From: Chloroflexota bacterium
Lineage (GTDB): Bacteria > Chloroflexota > Anaerolineae > UBA4142 > SHND01
Reading direction: 5' to 3'
NCBI GenBank assembly: GCA_016209205.1
Contig: JACQWQ010000062.1
Location: 1-64,000, forward strand
DNA length: 64,000 nucleotides
This document shows, piece by piece, positions 57,269-64,000 of the stretch. Numbering within the stretch: position 1 is the first letter of the stretch; the number at the start of each line of letters is the position of its first letter. A program made the position numbers and the translations under genes. A model generated the notes under the pieces. It had not been told where the DNA came from, searched no databases, and saw only the letters and a list, made by a program, of their open reading frames with translations.

Positions 57269-58951
57269 ATGTTTAATCCAAAAGAACGCGAAGCAATCCG
57301 CGACGCGCGCGACAAATGGGAAGAAACCACGCTGCAAAAATCACTGGCGCGGAATCCTGAACGCGCGAAAAAATTCATCACCACTTCATCGGAAGAAATC
57401 GAACGGCTCTATACGCCCGAAGACATTGCGAAGATGGATTACGCACGCGATTTGAATGACGCGGGGCAATCTCCGTTCACGCGCGGTCCGCACGCGACCA
57501 TGTATCGCAGCAAAGTGTGGACGATGCGGATGTTCGCGGGATTCGGCACGGCGGAGGAGACCAACGCGCGCTTCAAGTATTTGCTCGCGCACGGCGAAAC
57601 GGGACTTTCGACCGCGTTCGACATGCCGACGTTGTACGGTTATGACACGGATGCGCCGCAAGCAATCGGCGAATTTGGCAAATGCGGCGTGGCGATTTCA
57701 TCGCTCGCGGACATGGAAATCCTGTTTGATGGAATTCCCGTGGACCAAGTCACGACTTCGATGACGATCAATTCGCCTGCGGCGATGATTTGGGCGATGT
57801 ATATCGCGGCGGCGGAAAAACGCGGCATCCCGCGCGCACAACTCGGCGGCACGATTCAAAACGATATTCTCAAAGAATATATCGCGCAAAAGGAATTTAT
57901 TTTTCCGCCCGAACCTTCGATGCGCCTCGTGACCGATACGATTGAATTTGGCACGTGCGAACTGCCGAAATGGAACACGGTTTCGATTTCGGGCTATCAC
58001 ATTCGCGAAGCCGGTTCCACGGCCGCGCAAGAATTGGCGTTCACCCTGTCGGATGGTTTCGAGTACGTGCGTTGGGCCGTGGCGCGGGGCATGAACGTGG
58101 ACGAATTCGCGCCGCGACTTTCCTTTTTCTTTAACGCGCACAATGATTTTTTTGAAGAGCTGGCAAAGTACCGCGCGGCGCGGCGCATTTGGGCGCGCGC
58201 AATGAAGGAAAAATTTGGCGCGAAAAACCCGCGTGCGTGGCTGATGCGTTTTCATACGCAAACGGCAGGCGTGTCGCTGACCGCGCAGCAGCCGATGAAC
58301 AATGTCGCGCGCGTCGCGTTGCAAGCGCTCGCGGGCGTGTTGGGCGGCACGCAATCGCTGCATACCAACTCGTTGGACGAAGCGTGGGCACTGCCGAGCG
58401 AACAGGCGGCGATGATTGCGTTGCGCACCCAGCAAATTATTGCCGAGGAAACGGGCGTGACGAATACGGTAGACCCGTTCGGCGGCAGTTATTTTGTCGA
58501 GGCAATGACCAACAAAATCGAGCAAGAGGCGTACGCCTATTTCGACAAAATCGAAAAATTCGGCGGCGTCCTGCCTGCAATCGAACGCGGTTTTCAGCAG
58601 CGCGAAATTGCCGAAGCCGCCGCGCGCTATCAACGCGAAATTGATACCAAGCAGCGCATCATCGTCGGCGTGAATGAATACGTAACCGGCGAAGCATTAA
58701 AAGTGCCGCTGCTGCGCGTGGACGAAGCGGGCGCGCGCCATCATCTGGAACGCTTGCAGCGCGTGCGCGCGACGCGCGACAACGCGCGCGTCGGCGAAAC
58801 GTTGAACGCGCTGCGTCACGCGGCGCAAAAGCAAAATGAAAACCTGATGCCGTACTTGATCGACGCGGTCAACGCATACACGACGCTGCAAGAAATGATG
58901 GACGTCCTGCGCCGCGAGTGGGGCGAGTATCGCGAGGAAGCCATCGTGTGA
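57269..58951 (+). CDS. Acyl-CoA mutase large subunit, paralogue of methylmalonyl-CoA mutase
   Basis: 560 residues; AGGAG upstream of ATG 57269. Same fold as 52684-54294 with an N-terminal extension. The equivalent of the substrate-contacting Tyr is Phe ([15 protein letters not shown], near residue 88), whereas Arg is kept ([11 protein letters not shown], near 219). Other motifs: [55 protein letters not shown]. No B12 domain is fused. It may be a second methylmalonyl-CoA mutase large subunit or act on another branched acyl-CoA; Phe at this position occurs in isobutyryl-CoA mutases but those also change the Arg. Confidence 0.9.
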   Translation: MFNPKEREAIRDARDKWEETTLQKSLARNPERAKKFITTSSEEIERLYTPEDIAKMDYARDLNDAGQSPFTRGPHATMYRSKVWTMRMFAGFGTAEETNARFKYLLAHGETGLSTAFDMPTLYGYDTDAPQAIGEFGKCGVAISSLADMEILFDGIPVDQVTTSMTINSPAAMIWAMYIAAAEKRGIPRAQLGGTIQNDILKEYIAQKEFIFPPEPSMRLVTDTIEFGTCELPKWNTVSISGYHIREAGSTAAQELAFTLSDGFEYVRWAVARGMNVDEFAPRLSFFFNAHNDFFEELAKYRAARRIWARAMKEKFGAKNPRAWLMRFHTQTAGVSLTAQQPMNNVARVALQALAGVLGGTQSLHTNSLDEAWALPSEQAAMIALRTQQIIAEETGVTNTVDPFGGSYFVEAMTNKIEQEAYAYFDKIEKFGGVLPAIERGFQQREIAEAAARYQREIDTKQRIIVGVNEYVTGEALKVPLLRVDEAGARHHLERLQRVRATRDNARVGETLNALRHAAQKQNENLMPYLIDAVNAYTTLQEMMDVLRREWGEYREEAIV

Positions 58952-58976
58952 TCACGTCGAGAAAGGAGTTTTTTGG

Positions 58977-59342
58977 ATGAGTGCTCAGGCGTTTAATCTG
59001 GTAACCCCTACCCCAGCCGAACCACGCGCCAATGCAGAACAAGCGGCGCGTATCGTGGATGCGTTTTTAGCGCGCAATATCGGGCATTTGCTTACGGCAG
59101 GCACACCGCGTCGGGTGCTCTTTCCGTATCATTCGGCTTGGGTCGTTCCCGTCGAGCCGTCCTATCCCGGATATGGCCCAGTGGGGGTGGTTGGGAATGT
59201 GATTGTTGACGAAGGCATCGGCGAAGTGATTGCGTGGACCTCTCCCGAAGAAATGTGTCGTGCGACGGAAGAACTATACCGCGCACAGGAAAAAGAAATC
59301 ACAGCTGGTTTGGCACGCCTTCGCAAAGCGGAGAACTCTTGA
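58977..59342 (+). CDS. Hypothetical protein paired with a C39-like protein
   Basis: 121 residues, AAAGGAG upstream of ATG 58977. EQAARIVDAFLARNIGHLL, RVLFPYHSAWVVPVEPSYPGYGPVGVVGNVIVDE and a helical end (ATEELYRAQEKEITAGLARL). No TM helices. The central part resembles the small beta-domain of proteins with a YGxVGxVxVDxxxG pattern. Stop overlaps the next start (TGATG), so the two are one unit. Function unknown. Confidence 0.68.
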   Translation: MSAQAFNLVTPTPAEPRANAEQAARIVDAFLARNIGHLLTAGTPRRVLFPYHSAWVVPVEPSYPGYGPVGVVGNVIVDEGIGEVIAWTSPEEMCRATEELYRAQEKEITAGLARLRKAENS

Positions 59343-59773
59343 TGCCTCTTCCGGTCTATCTGCAAGAAACTCCGTATTCTTATGTTGCCGCGTGTCTGCG
59401 AATCGTTTTTGCTCATTTTGGAACGCATGTAACCGAAGACGAATTGCGCGAACGTTCATACACGACACTTTGGGGAACGTCAACCACGGATGCTGTGCGC
59501 TGCGCGGTACAGTATGGGTTTGAGGCGACTCTTGAACGCGGTACCGCACAAGAACTTGGGAATTGGATCGCGGATGGGTTTTCCCCTATCGTCATCATTC
59601 GGCTACCATCGTATGGGAAACATGTCGTGGTGATTGAAAGCTTGGAACGCGCTGAAATCGTCTACATTGATCCTGCGGATGGAAAGCGACATAAGGAGCC
59701 CCTCGAGACATTGCTTGCAACATGGCAAGGTGGGGGCGGAGAAACATTGCTGATTCGCGGAATAAAGCAGTAA
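59342..59773 (+). CDS. C39-peptidase-like protein without the catalytic Cys
   Basis: 143 residues starting ATG 59342. ETPYSYVAACLRIVFAHFG fits the start of small C39-like (papain-like) proteins whose usual pattern is YSCxxACLRMVL; here the catalytic Cys position is Tyr14, while Cys18 is kept. GKHVVVIESLERAEIVYIDPADG contains the expected His and Asp. It may be a pseudoenzyme or binding protein; alternatively Cys18 could act. Coupled to the gene upstream. Confidence 0.7.
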   Translation: MPLPVYLQETPYSYVAACLRIVFAHFGTHVTEDELRERSYTTLWGTSTTDAVRCAVQYGFEATLERGTAQELGNWIADGFSPIVIIRLPSYGKHVVVIESLERAEIVYIDPADGKRHKEPLETLLATWQGGGGETLLIRGIKQ

Positions 59774-59795
59774 CTCGGAAAAGGAGCGAACCCCG

Positions 59796-60273
59796 ATGAT
59801 CGAAAATCTCATCTCTACTTATGTCGTCCCTTTTCTCATCCGTGCGGCAATCACGGCGGCGCTGATCTTGATTGGTTTGCAATTGACGCGCTGGGGGATG
59901 GGGGTGCTGCAGCGCACGTTGGAACGCGCTCGATTGGATGCTATCGCCATTCGTTTCATCAAGTTATTGGCGCGCTTCGGCGCACTGGTACTCGTCGGAA
60001 TTATCGGCTTGAGCACGTTGGGCATTGATACGACCGCGTTGATTGCCGTGCTCGGCGCGCTGAGTATTGCGCTGGGGTTGGCTCTGCAAGATACCATCAA
60101 GCATTTCGCCTCCGGAATCGTGCTGGTGCTTTTTCATCCGTTTCGCGCCGGGGATTATGTCGAAGCGTCGGGCGTGCAAGGGTTCGTCAATGACCTTTCA
60201 AGCCAACGGTATTTCGAATCCCTCCCCACAACTGCGGGTCCATCTTGATTCTCCGGTGCAACTGCAAGCGTGA
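59796..60273 (+). pseudogene. Truncated MscS-family mechanosensitive channel
   Basis: AAGGAG before ATG 59796. The first 130 residues give a TM helix plus the pore helix (LSIALGLALQDTIKHFASGIVLVLFHPFRAGDYVEASGV), as in small MscS proteins. After GFVNDLSS the frame becomes unrelated and stops at 60248, but in another frame FQANGISNPSPQLRVHLDSP (to TGA 60273) matches the MscS C-terminus (IPFPQxxVHL). About 80-100 middle residues and the frame are lost near 60190-60210. Confidence 0.8.
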
Positions 60274-60292
60274 TGCCAGAGCGCAGAGAAAA

Positions 60293-60329
60293 ACAAAACG
60301 CGGTGGATTCGCTCCGCCGCGTTTTGTTT
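60293..60329. terminator. Bidirectional terminator between MscS remnant and aminotransferase
   Basis: AAAACGCGGTGGA / TCCGCCGCGTTTT, 13-bp stem with one mismatch, with A and T tracts on both sides; serves two convergent genes. Confidence 0.87.
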
Positions 60330-60350
60330 TCCCGTGCCGCGTGTGAACTG

Positions 60351-61433
60351 TTACGCCGCGATTTTTTCGAGAATGTGACCGATCACTGCAAAGCAATCGT
60401 AAATCTCTTGTTCCTTGACCCAGCCGAGATGTCCGACGCGAATGATTTTGGCGCGCATCGGTCCCTGCCCACCCCCAATAATCAAATCGTATTCCTCGCG
60501 CGCAATTTTGCGCAGCGTTTCCGTATCCACCCCTTCGGGCGCGTACAGCGCGGTCACCGCGTTCGACGCATAACGTTCGTCGCCAAACAGGCGAAAGCCC
60601 AATGCTTTGGCTTGGGCGCGCGTTAAGGCGGCGATGCGCGCGTGGCGCGCAATCACGTTTGCCATGCCTTCGCCGAGGATTTTTTGCAGCGCCGCGTCGA
60701 GCGCATAATAGATTGACACGGCGGGCGTGAACGGCGTTTGCCCCTTTTCCATCCAACTCTTGGTCTCGGTCCAGTCAAAATAAAAACGCGGCGTTTTCGC
60801 GCTGGCGTGCGCCTGCCACGCGCGGTCCGAAATAGAAAGCATTGCGACGCCGGGCGGACAGGCCCACGCCTTTTGCGACGCAGATACCATCACGTCAATG
60901 CCCCACCGGTCAATTTGCGCGTCGGCGGTGAGCATGGAACTTACGCCATCCACAATCAACACCGCGTCAGAGTTGGCGCGCACCGCGTGAGCAATTTCCT
61001 TGAGCGGGTGCATGATGCCCGTCGAAGTTTCGTTGTGCGTGACGAGCACTGCTCTGGTTTGCGGCGTGCTTTTCAATTCCTGCGCGACACGGTCGGGATC
61101 AATACCTTGTCCGTTTTCAAATTTGATTTTGGTGACGTTCCCACCGTACGTGCTGCCGATTTTGGCAATGCGTTCGCCAAATTCTCCGGCGACAAACGCG
61201 AGCACGGGATCGCCGGGCGAAAGCGTATTCACCACCGCCGATTCGAGACCGCCGGTCCCCGACGAGGTAAACAGCAACATGTCGTTTTGGGTTTGGAACG
61301 CCGCTTGGAGCGCGGCGACGACGCGTTTTTGGATCGCGGCAAACTGCGGACCGCGATGGTCAATCATTTGATGATCCATCACGTCGAGAACATCTTCGGG
61401 AATGGTAACGGGACCGGGAATGCGGAGGTTCAT
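60351..61433 (-). CDS. Class V aminotransferase (alanine-glyoxylate/serine-pyruvate type)
   Basis: 360 residues, AAGGAG before ATG 61433. MNLRIPGPVTIPEDVLDVMDHQMIDHRGPQFA, TSSGTGGLESAV (PLP phosphate), VTHNETSTGI, LIVDGVSSML (Asp) and VSASQKAWACPPG (PLP-binding Lys). Typical of the AGXT family that turns glyoxylate into glycine or serine into hydroxypyruvate. This would fit functionally with the glyoxylate reductase-like gene at 34828, but the two are far apart. Confidence 0.9.
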   Translation of the reverse strand: MNLRIPGPVTIPEDVLDVMDHQMIDHRGPQFAAIQKRVVAALQAAFQTQNDMLLFTSSGTGGLESAVVNTLSPGDPVLAFVAGEFGERIAKIGSTYGGNVTKIKFENGQGIDPDRVAQELKSTPQTRAVLVTHNETSTGIMHPLKEIAHAVRANSDAVLIVDGVSSMLTADAQIDRWGIDVMVSASQKAWACPPGVAMLSISDRAWQAHASAKTPRFYFDWTETKSWMEKGQTPFTPAVSIYYALDAALQKILGEGMANVIARHARIAALTRAQAKALGFRLFGDERYASNAVTALYAPEGVDTETLRKIAREEYDLIIGGGQGPMRAKIIRVGHLGWVKEQEIYDCFAVIGHILEKIAA

Positions 61434-61834
61434 GCAGTGCTCCTTGGTGGGATTTGCGCGAATGTCCAGACCTGACAGGTTTCTAAAACATTCGCGTGGT
61501 GCAACGCGTGCGCGGTGTATGGAACGAGCGCGTCACACGAAGCGTTCGCGGGAAAACCTGTCACAGTACATCACCATTTTGGCAAGCCCCCATCGAATTG
61601 AATTCGACGTCTCAACAAAGCGTTGCCAGAAACAAAGCACAGAAACCATCTCTCGCTGTTTTTCCATTGTTTCTCGGAACGCCTTGGTCTGCCGTCGAAT
61701 TGGATTCGATGGTCGGCGCGGCAACAATCACAAACCTGTGATGTACTATGTCAGGTCTCTGCGCGCGGAAACAGAAAACGCCCGCGCAAAGTAACACGCA
61801 GGCGTCGAGTGTTGTCGAACATTTTATCCAAAGC
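61434..61834. repeat. Intergenic region holding a ~200-bp imperfect inverted repeat (61556-61756)
   Basis: Arms of ~90 nt face each other: ACCTGtCAcAGTACATCAC at 61556-61574 pairs with 61738-61756; CCATCGAATTGAATTCGACG (61590-61609) pairs with 61693-61712 with two mismatches; AAAGCGTTGCCAGAAACAA pairs with TTGTTTCTCGGAACGCCTT with a few mismatches. The loop lies near 61650-61660. No credible gene is in this 400-bp stretch. Confidence 0.75.
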
Positions 61835-62146
61835 TTAATCTAACGCAACCTGAATGTCGTCGCCTTGTACGCGCACGGGAAATGTTTTGATGGGTAGCAT
61901 CGGCGGCAGGGCAGTAACCTGTCCCGTGCGCACGTCGAACCGTCCGCCGTGACGCGGACACTCGATGTCATAGTCCCACAATTCGCCTTCGCCCAGTGGA
62001 CCGCCGTCGTGGGTGCACAAATCTTGGGTGGCAAAAAATGTGCCTTCGACATTGCACAACGCGAGGTGCTGGCCGTTCACGCTGACCGTTTTTACCTTGC
62101 CCTTTTTTATGTCGTTCACCTTGGCGACGGTGACAAATTCCGCCAT
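61835..62146 (-). CDS. Rieske [2Fe-2S] ferredoxin
   Basis: 103 residues: CTHDGGPL and CPRHGGRFD give the Cys-x-His / Cys-x2-His ligands. Short, soluble and of NirD/BphF type. ATG overlaps the stop of the Uma2 gene (TAATG), placing it last in the suf-linked operon, where such ferredoxins are often found. Confidence 0.92.
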   Translation of the reverse strand: MAEFVTVAKVNDIKKGKVKTVSVNGQHLALCNVEGTFFATQDLCTHDGGPLGEGELWDYDIECPRHGGRFDVRTGQVTALPPMLPIKTFPVRVQGDDIQVALD

Positions 62147-62781
62147 TATAGGACTCCCATTTCACCTAAAACTTCTGCTAGTGTAGGCAAAGGATTTTGC
62201 CATAACCATTCTATACGCAGGTAAAATCCATCCAGCACTGTGGAATGGAAGACGCCTTCTTTGCCTATGAGTACAAGATGATATTGTTGATCGGTTCCCA
62301 GCGCATAGAATTCCGCTTGTTTGCGGCGTGGGTCAATCAACCAATACTCGCGTACCCCTGCAGCTTCGTACTCGACAAATTTCTCGCCGCGATCACGCCC
62401 GACGCTTTCTGGCGAAATAATTTCGACAATCAAATCGGCGGCGCCGTCGAGATACGCATGTTTTATGCGTCCTAGGTTTTCTTTTGAAACGAACATCAGG
62501 TCTGGCTCACGTCCGCTCTGTTGGTCCTTTAAGCGCATTTGAAATGGCGCTGAAATGATTTTGCCTGCTTTGCGGGCTTCGACATAAAATCGAAGCAGCG
62601 CAGTTAGAAAATCCGAGTCGTCTTGATGTTCATACGTTGGTGGTTGTCCCATGATGATTTCTCCATCTACCCATTCGGCAAAACCTTCGTCATACCACTC
62701 TAAAAATTCCTCGTAGGAAATTTTGCCAGCGGGCTTGGGGCGAACTTGCGTTTCCGGGCTGATTGAAATCACATGTCCCAT
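62146..62781 (-). CDS. Uma2 family (DUF820) putative restriction-fold endonuclease
   Basis: 211 residues: ISYEEFLEWYDEGFAEWVDGEIIMG, REPDLMFVSKEN, ADLIVEIISPESVGRDRGEKFVEYEAAGVREYWLIDPRRKQAEFY. The PD-(D/E)xK site is visible as EPDL...VEIISPES. Uma2 genes are scattered widely in cyanobacteria and Chloroflexota, with unknown role. It interrupts sufU and the Rieske gene with gaps of 5 bp or less. Confidence 0.88.
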   Translation of the reverse strand: MGHVISISPETQVRPKPAGKISYEEFLEWYDEGFAEWVDGEIIMGQPPTYEHQDDSDFLTALLRFYVEARKAGKIISAPFQMRLKDQQSGREPDLMFVSKENLGRIKHAYLDGAADLIVEIISPESVGRDRGEKFVEYEAAGVREYWLIDPRRKQAEFYALGTDQQYHLVLIGKEGVFHSTVLDGFYLRIEWLWQNPLPTLAEVLGEMGVL

Positions 62782-62786
62782 AATGC

Positions 62787-63179
62787 TTACTCCTCTTCTT
62801 CCTCATCCACCTCGCGAATGCCGTACGCGCCGGCTTTGATTACTTTTAATGGCAGCAGCGCGCATTTCAAGCGCGTGGGCCCGAGCGGAATGCCGATCAA
62901 GTCCAGCACCGTCTGTTTGTCAATGTGGCGAAGCTCGTCCAGCGACTTGCCTTTGATTTCGTCGGTCAACATGGACGCGGACGCTTGACTGATGGCACAG
63001 CCCTTGCCGGTGAATTTTATATCCGTGACGATACCATTCTCGATCTTCATGTCCATGCGGATTTTGTCGCCGCACAACGGGTTCGAGTCTTCGTACGTAA
63101 CATCCGCATCGGGAATAACGCCGTGATTGTGCGGGTGCTGGTAGTGATCCAGAATGACTTCGCGATAAAGGTCGTCCAT
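62787..63179 (-). CDS. sufU: SufU/IscU-type iron-sulfur scaffold or zinc-dependent sulfur acceptor
   Basis: Start at ATG 63179 (MDDLYREVILDHYQHPHNHG). Conserved cysteines in NPLCGDKI, GKGCAISQASASML and RLKCALLPL match SufU. The tail is acidic (REVDEEEEE). It accepts sulfur from SufS, whose gene is just upstream. The 5' end is preceded by GGATGAAGGATGAAGG and GTCATGCGTCAAAC repeats. Confidence 0.92.
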   Translation of the reverse strand: MDDLYREVILDHYQHPHNHGVIPDADVTYEDSNPLCGDKIRMDMKIENGIVTDIKFTGKGCAISQASASMLTDEIKGKSLDELRHIDKQTVLDLIGIPLGPTRLKCALLPLKVIKAGAYGIREVDEEEEE

Positions 63180-63180
63180 A

Positions 63181-63256
63181 ACAAAGGATGAAGGATGAAG
63201 GATGACGGCTAAAACGTCATGCGTCAAACGTCATGCGTCAAACGTCATGCGTCAAA
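63181..63256. repeat. GGATGAA and CGTCATGCGTCAAA short-period repeats
   Basis: Three GGATGAA words and three CGTCATGCGTCAAA units lie between sufS and sufU; the last overlaps the sufS stop region. Confidence 0.8.
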
Positions 63257-64000
63257 TGTTGAACATCGCACGCACCTTGTGCAGGGACGCGACGAGTTGA
63301 TCAATTTCCTCGGGCGTATTGTACACGTAAAAACTAGCGCGTGCGGTGGCGGGCAAATCATAGTACTCGTGCAGCGGCTGGGCGCAGTGATGTCCCGCGC
63401 GAATGCAAATCGCGTCGCGGTCGAGGATGGCGGCAATGTCGTGCGGGTGAATGCCTTGCATTTCAAATGCCGCCAGTCCGCCGCGCTCTGCGAGGTTGGT
63501 CGGACCGAGCACACGCAAAGTCGGCACCTCTGCCAATTTTTGCAGCGCATAAGCCACTAACTGCACTTCGTGGGCGCGCACGTTTTCCATGCCCAACGCG
63601 TTCAAATAATCAATTGCCGCGCCCATGCCAATCGCCTCGGCAATCGCAGGCGTGCCGGCTTCGAACTTGTGCGGCAGATCATTCCAACTCGATTCTTGCA
63701 AGTGTACCTGCCGAATCATGTCGCCGCCGCCGAGAAAAGGCGGCATCGCTTCGAGCAGCGCGCGTTTGCCGTACAATACGCCGACGAACGGACCGAGCAT
63801 TTTGTGCCCGCTGAACGCGACAAAATCGGCGTCGAGCGCGCGTACATCCAATGGCAAGTGCGGCGCGGCTTGCGCGGCATCCACGACGACAATCGCGCCG
63901 ACCGCGTGGGCGCGCGCAATAAGCTGGTCGAGCGGCGTAATGGCGCCGGTCACGTTCGACATCATCGTTACGGCGACGAGTTTTGTCTTTTCGGTGATGA
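63252..64000 (-). CDS. sufS: Cysteine desulfurase SufS (5' part beyond the window)
   Basis: Open to the window edge; the start is not included. VSNVTGAI-type segment MMSNVTGAITPLDQLIARAH, VVVDAAQAAPHLPLDVRALDADF, FSGHKMLGPFVGVLYGKR (PLP Lys in SGHK), HKFEAGTPAIAEAIGMGAAIDYL and RAGHHCAQPLHEYYDLPATARASFYVYNT with the persulfide Cys in GHHCAQP: group II SufS. It mobilises sulfur from cysteine for the SufU partner downstream. Confidence 0.93.
   Translation of the reverse strand, partial: ITEKTKLVAVTMMSNVTGAITPLDQLIARAHAVGAIVVVDAAQAAPHLPLDVRALDADFVAFSGHKMLGPFVGVLYGKRALLEAMPPFLGGGDMIRQVHLQESSWNDLPHKFEAGTPAIAEAIGMGAAIDYLNALGMENVRAHEVQLVAYALQKLAEVPTLRVLGPTNLAERGGLAAFEMQGIHPHDIAAILDRDAICIRAGHHCAQPLHEYYDLPATARASFYVYNTPEEIDQLVASLHKVRAMFNI

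Overview
The window looks like chromosomal DNA of a GC-rich, free-living bacterium, most likely a member of the Chloroflexota. This is an inference from the gene set (GT-C/DUF2723 glycosyltransferases with extracytoplasmic beta-domains, a zinc-ribbon PP2C / Ser-Thr kinase / FHA cassette, an acyl-CoA carboxylase plus methylmalonyl-CoA mutase set) and from the very high load of short-period and palindromic repeats; no rRNA or other phylogenetic marker is present. About 60 genes are supported, along with three tRNAs (Thr-CGT, Glu-CTC, Trp-CCA).

Layout. 1-2.0 kb: 3' part of a penicillin-acylase-family hydrolase (minus strand, cut by the window edge). 2.2-9.5 kb: three minus-strand GT-C membrane glycosyltransferases, the first one interrupted at an 11-base G run. 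9.5-12 kb: repeat-filled spacer, then MsrP/MsrQ (periplasmic methionine sulfoxide repair). 12-24.8 kb: mixed genes: D-cysteine desulfhydrase-like enzyme, two GT2 glycosyltransferases, a LolA-like protein, a secreted GH44 glycosidase, a radical SAM protein, a methyltransferase, and secreted proteins with Thr/Pro linkers. 24.8-31.7 kb: tRNAs, a C-terminal-processing-protease homologue lacking the expected catalytic lysine, and a PP2C-kinase-FHA signalling cassette. 31.9-34.6 kb: a DUF4062-NACHT (bacterial NLR-like) protein, probably defensive. 34.8-59 kb: an island where propionyl-CoA/methylmalonyl-CoA and acyl-CoA enzymes (thiolase, acyl-CoA dehydrogenase, carboxylase beta, biotin carboxylase, BCCP, two mutase large subunits, epimerase) alternate with toxin-antitoxin modules: HicBA, an orphan HicB, four MNT/HEPN modules and a tandem array of six DUF433/DUF5615 (VapBC45-like) modules in various states of decay. 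59-64 kb: a pair of small genes with a C39-like protein, a broken MscS gene, a class V aminotransferase, a ~200 bp imperfect inverted repeat, and a sufS-sufU-Uma2-Rieske cluster running off the window.

How the parts fit. The carboxylase subunits, epimerase and mutases would convert propionyl-CoA to succinyl-CoA, fed by acyl-CoA dehydrogenase and thiolase. Three of these metabolic/TA junctions have ATGA stop/start overlaps, so TA genes are translationally coupled to metabolic genes, and one MNT/HEPN pair lies between 16-bp direct repeats that copy the pccB ribosome-binding site and start codon.

The second theme is repeat expansion. Families of 7-15 bp periodic repeats and REP-like palindromes fill spacers, have entered reading frames in frame (penicillin acylase spacer, GT-C loops, NACHT domain), and in two cases tandem-duplicated the 3' end of a gene with its stop codon. 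The strongest candidates for something under-described are the TA/propionate island with its DUF433/DUF5615 array, and these in-frame repeat insertions.
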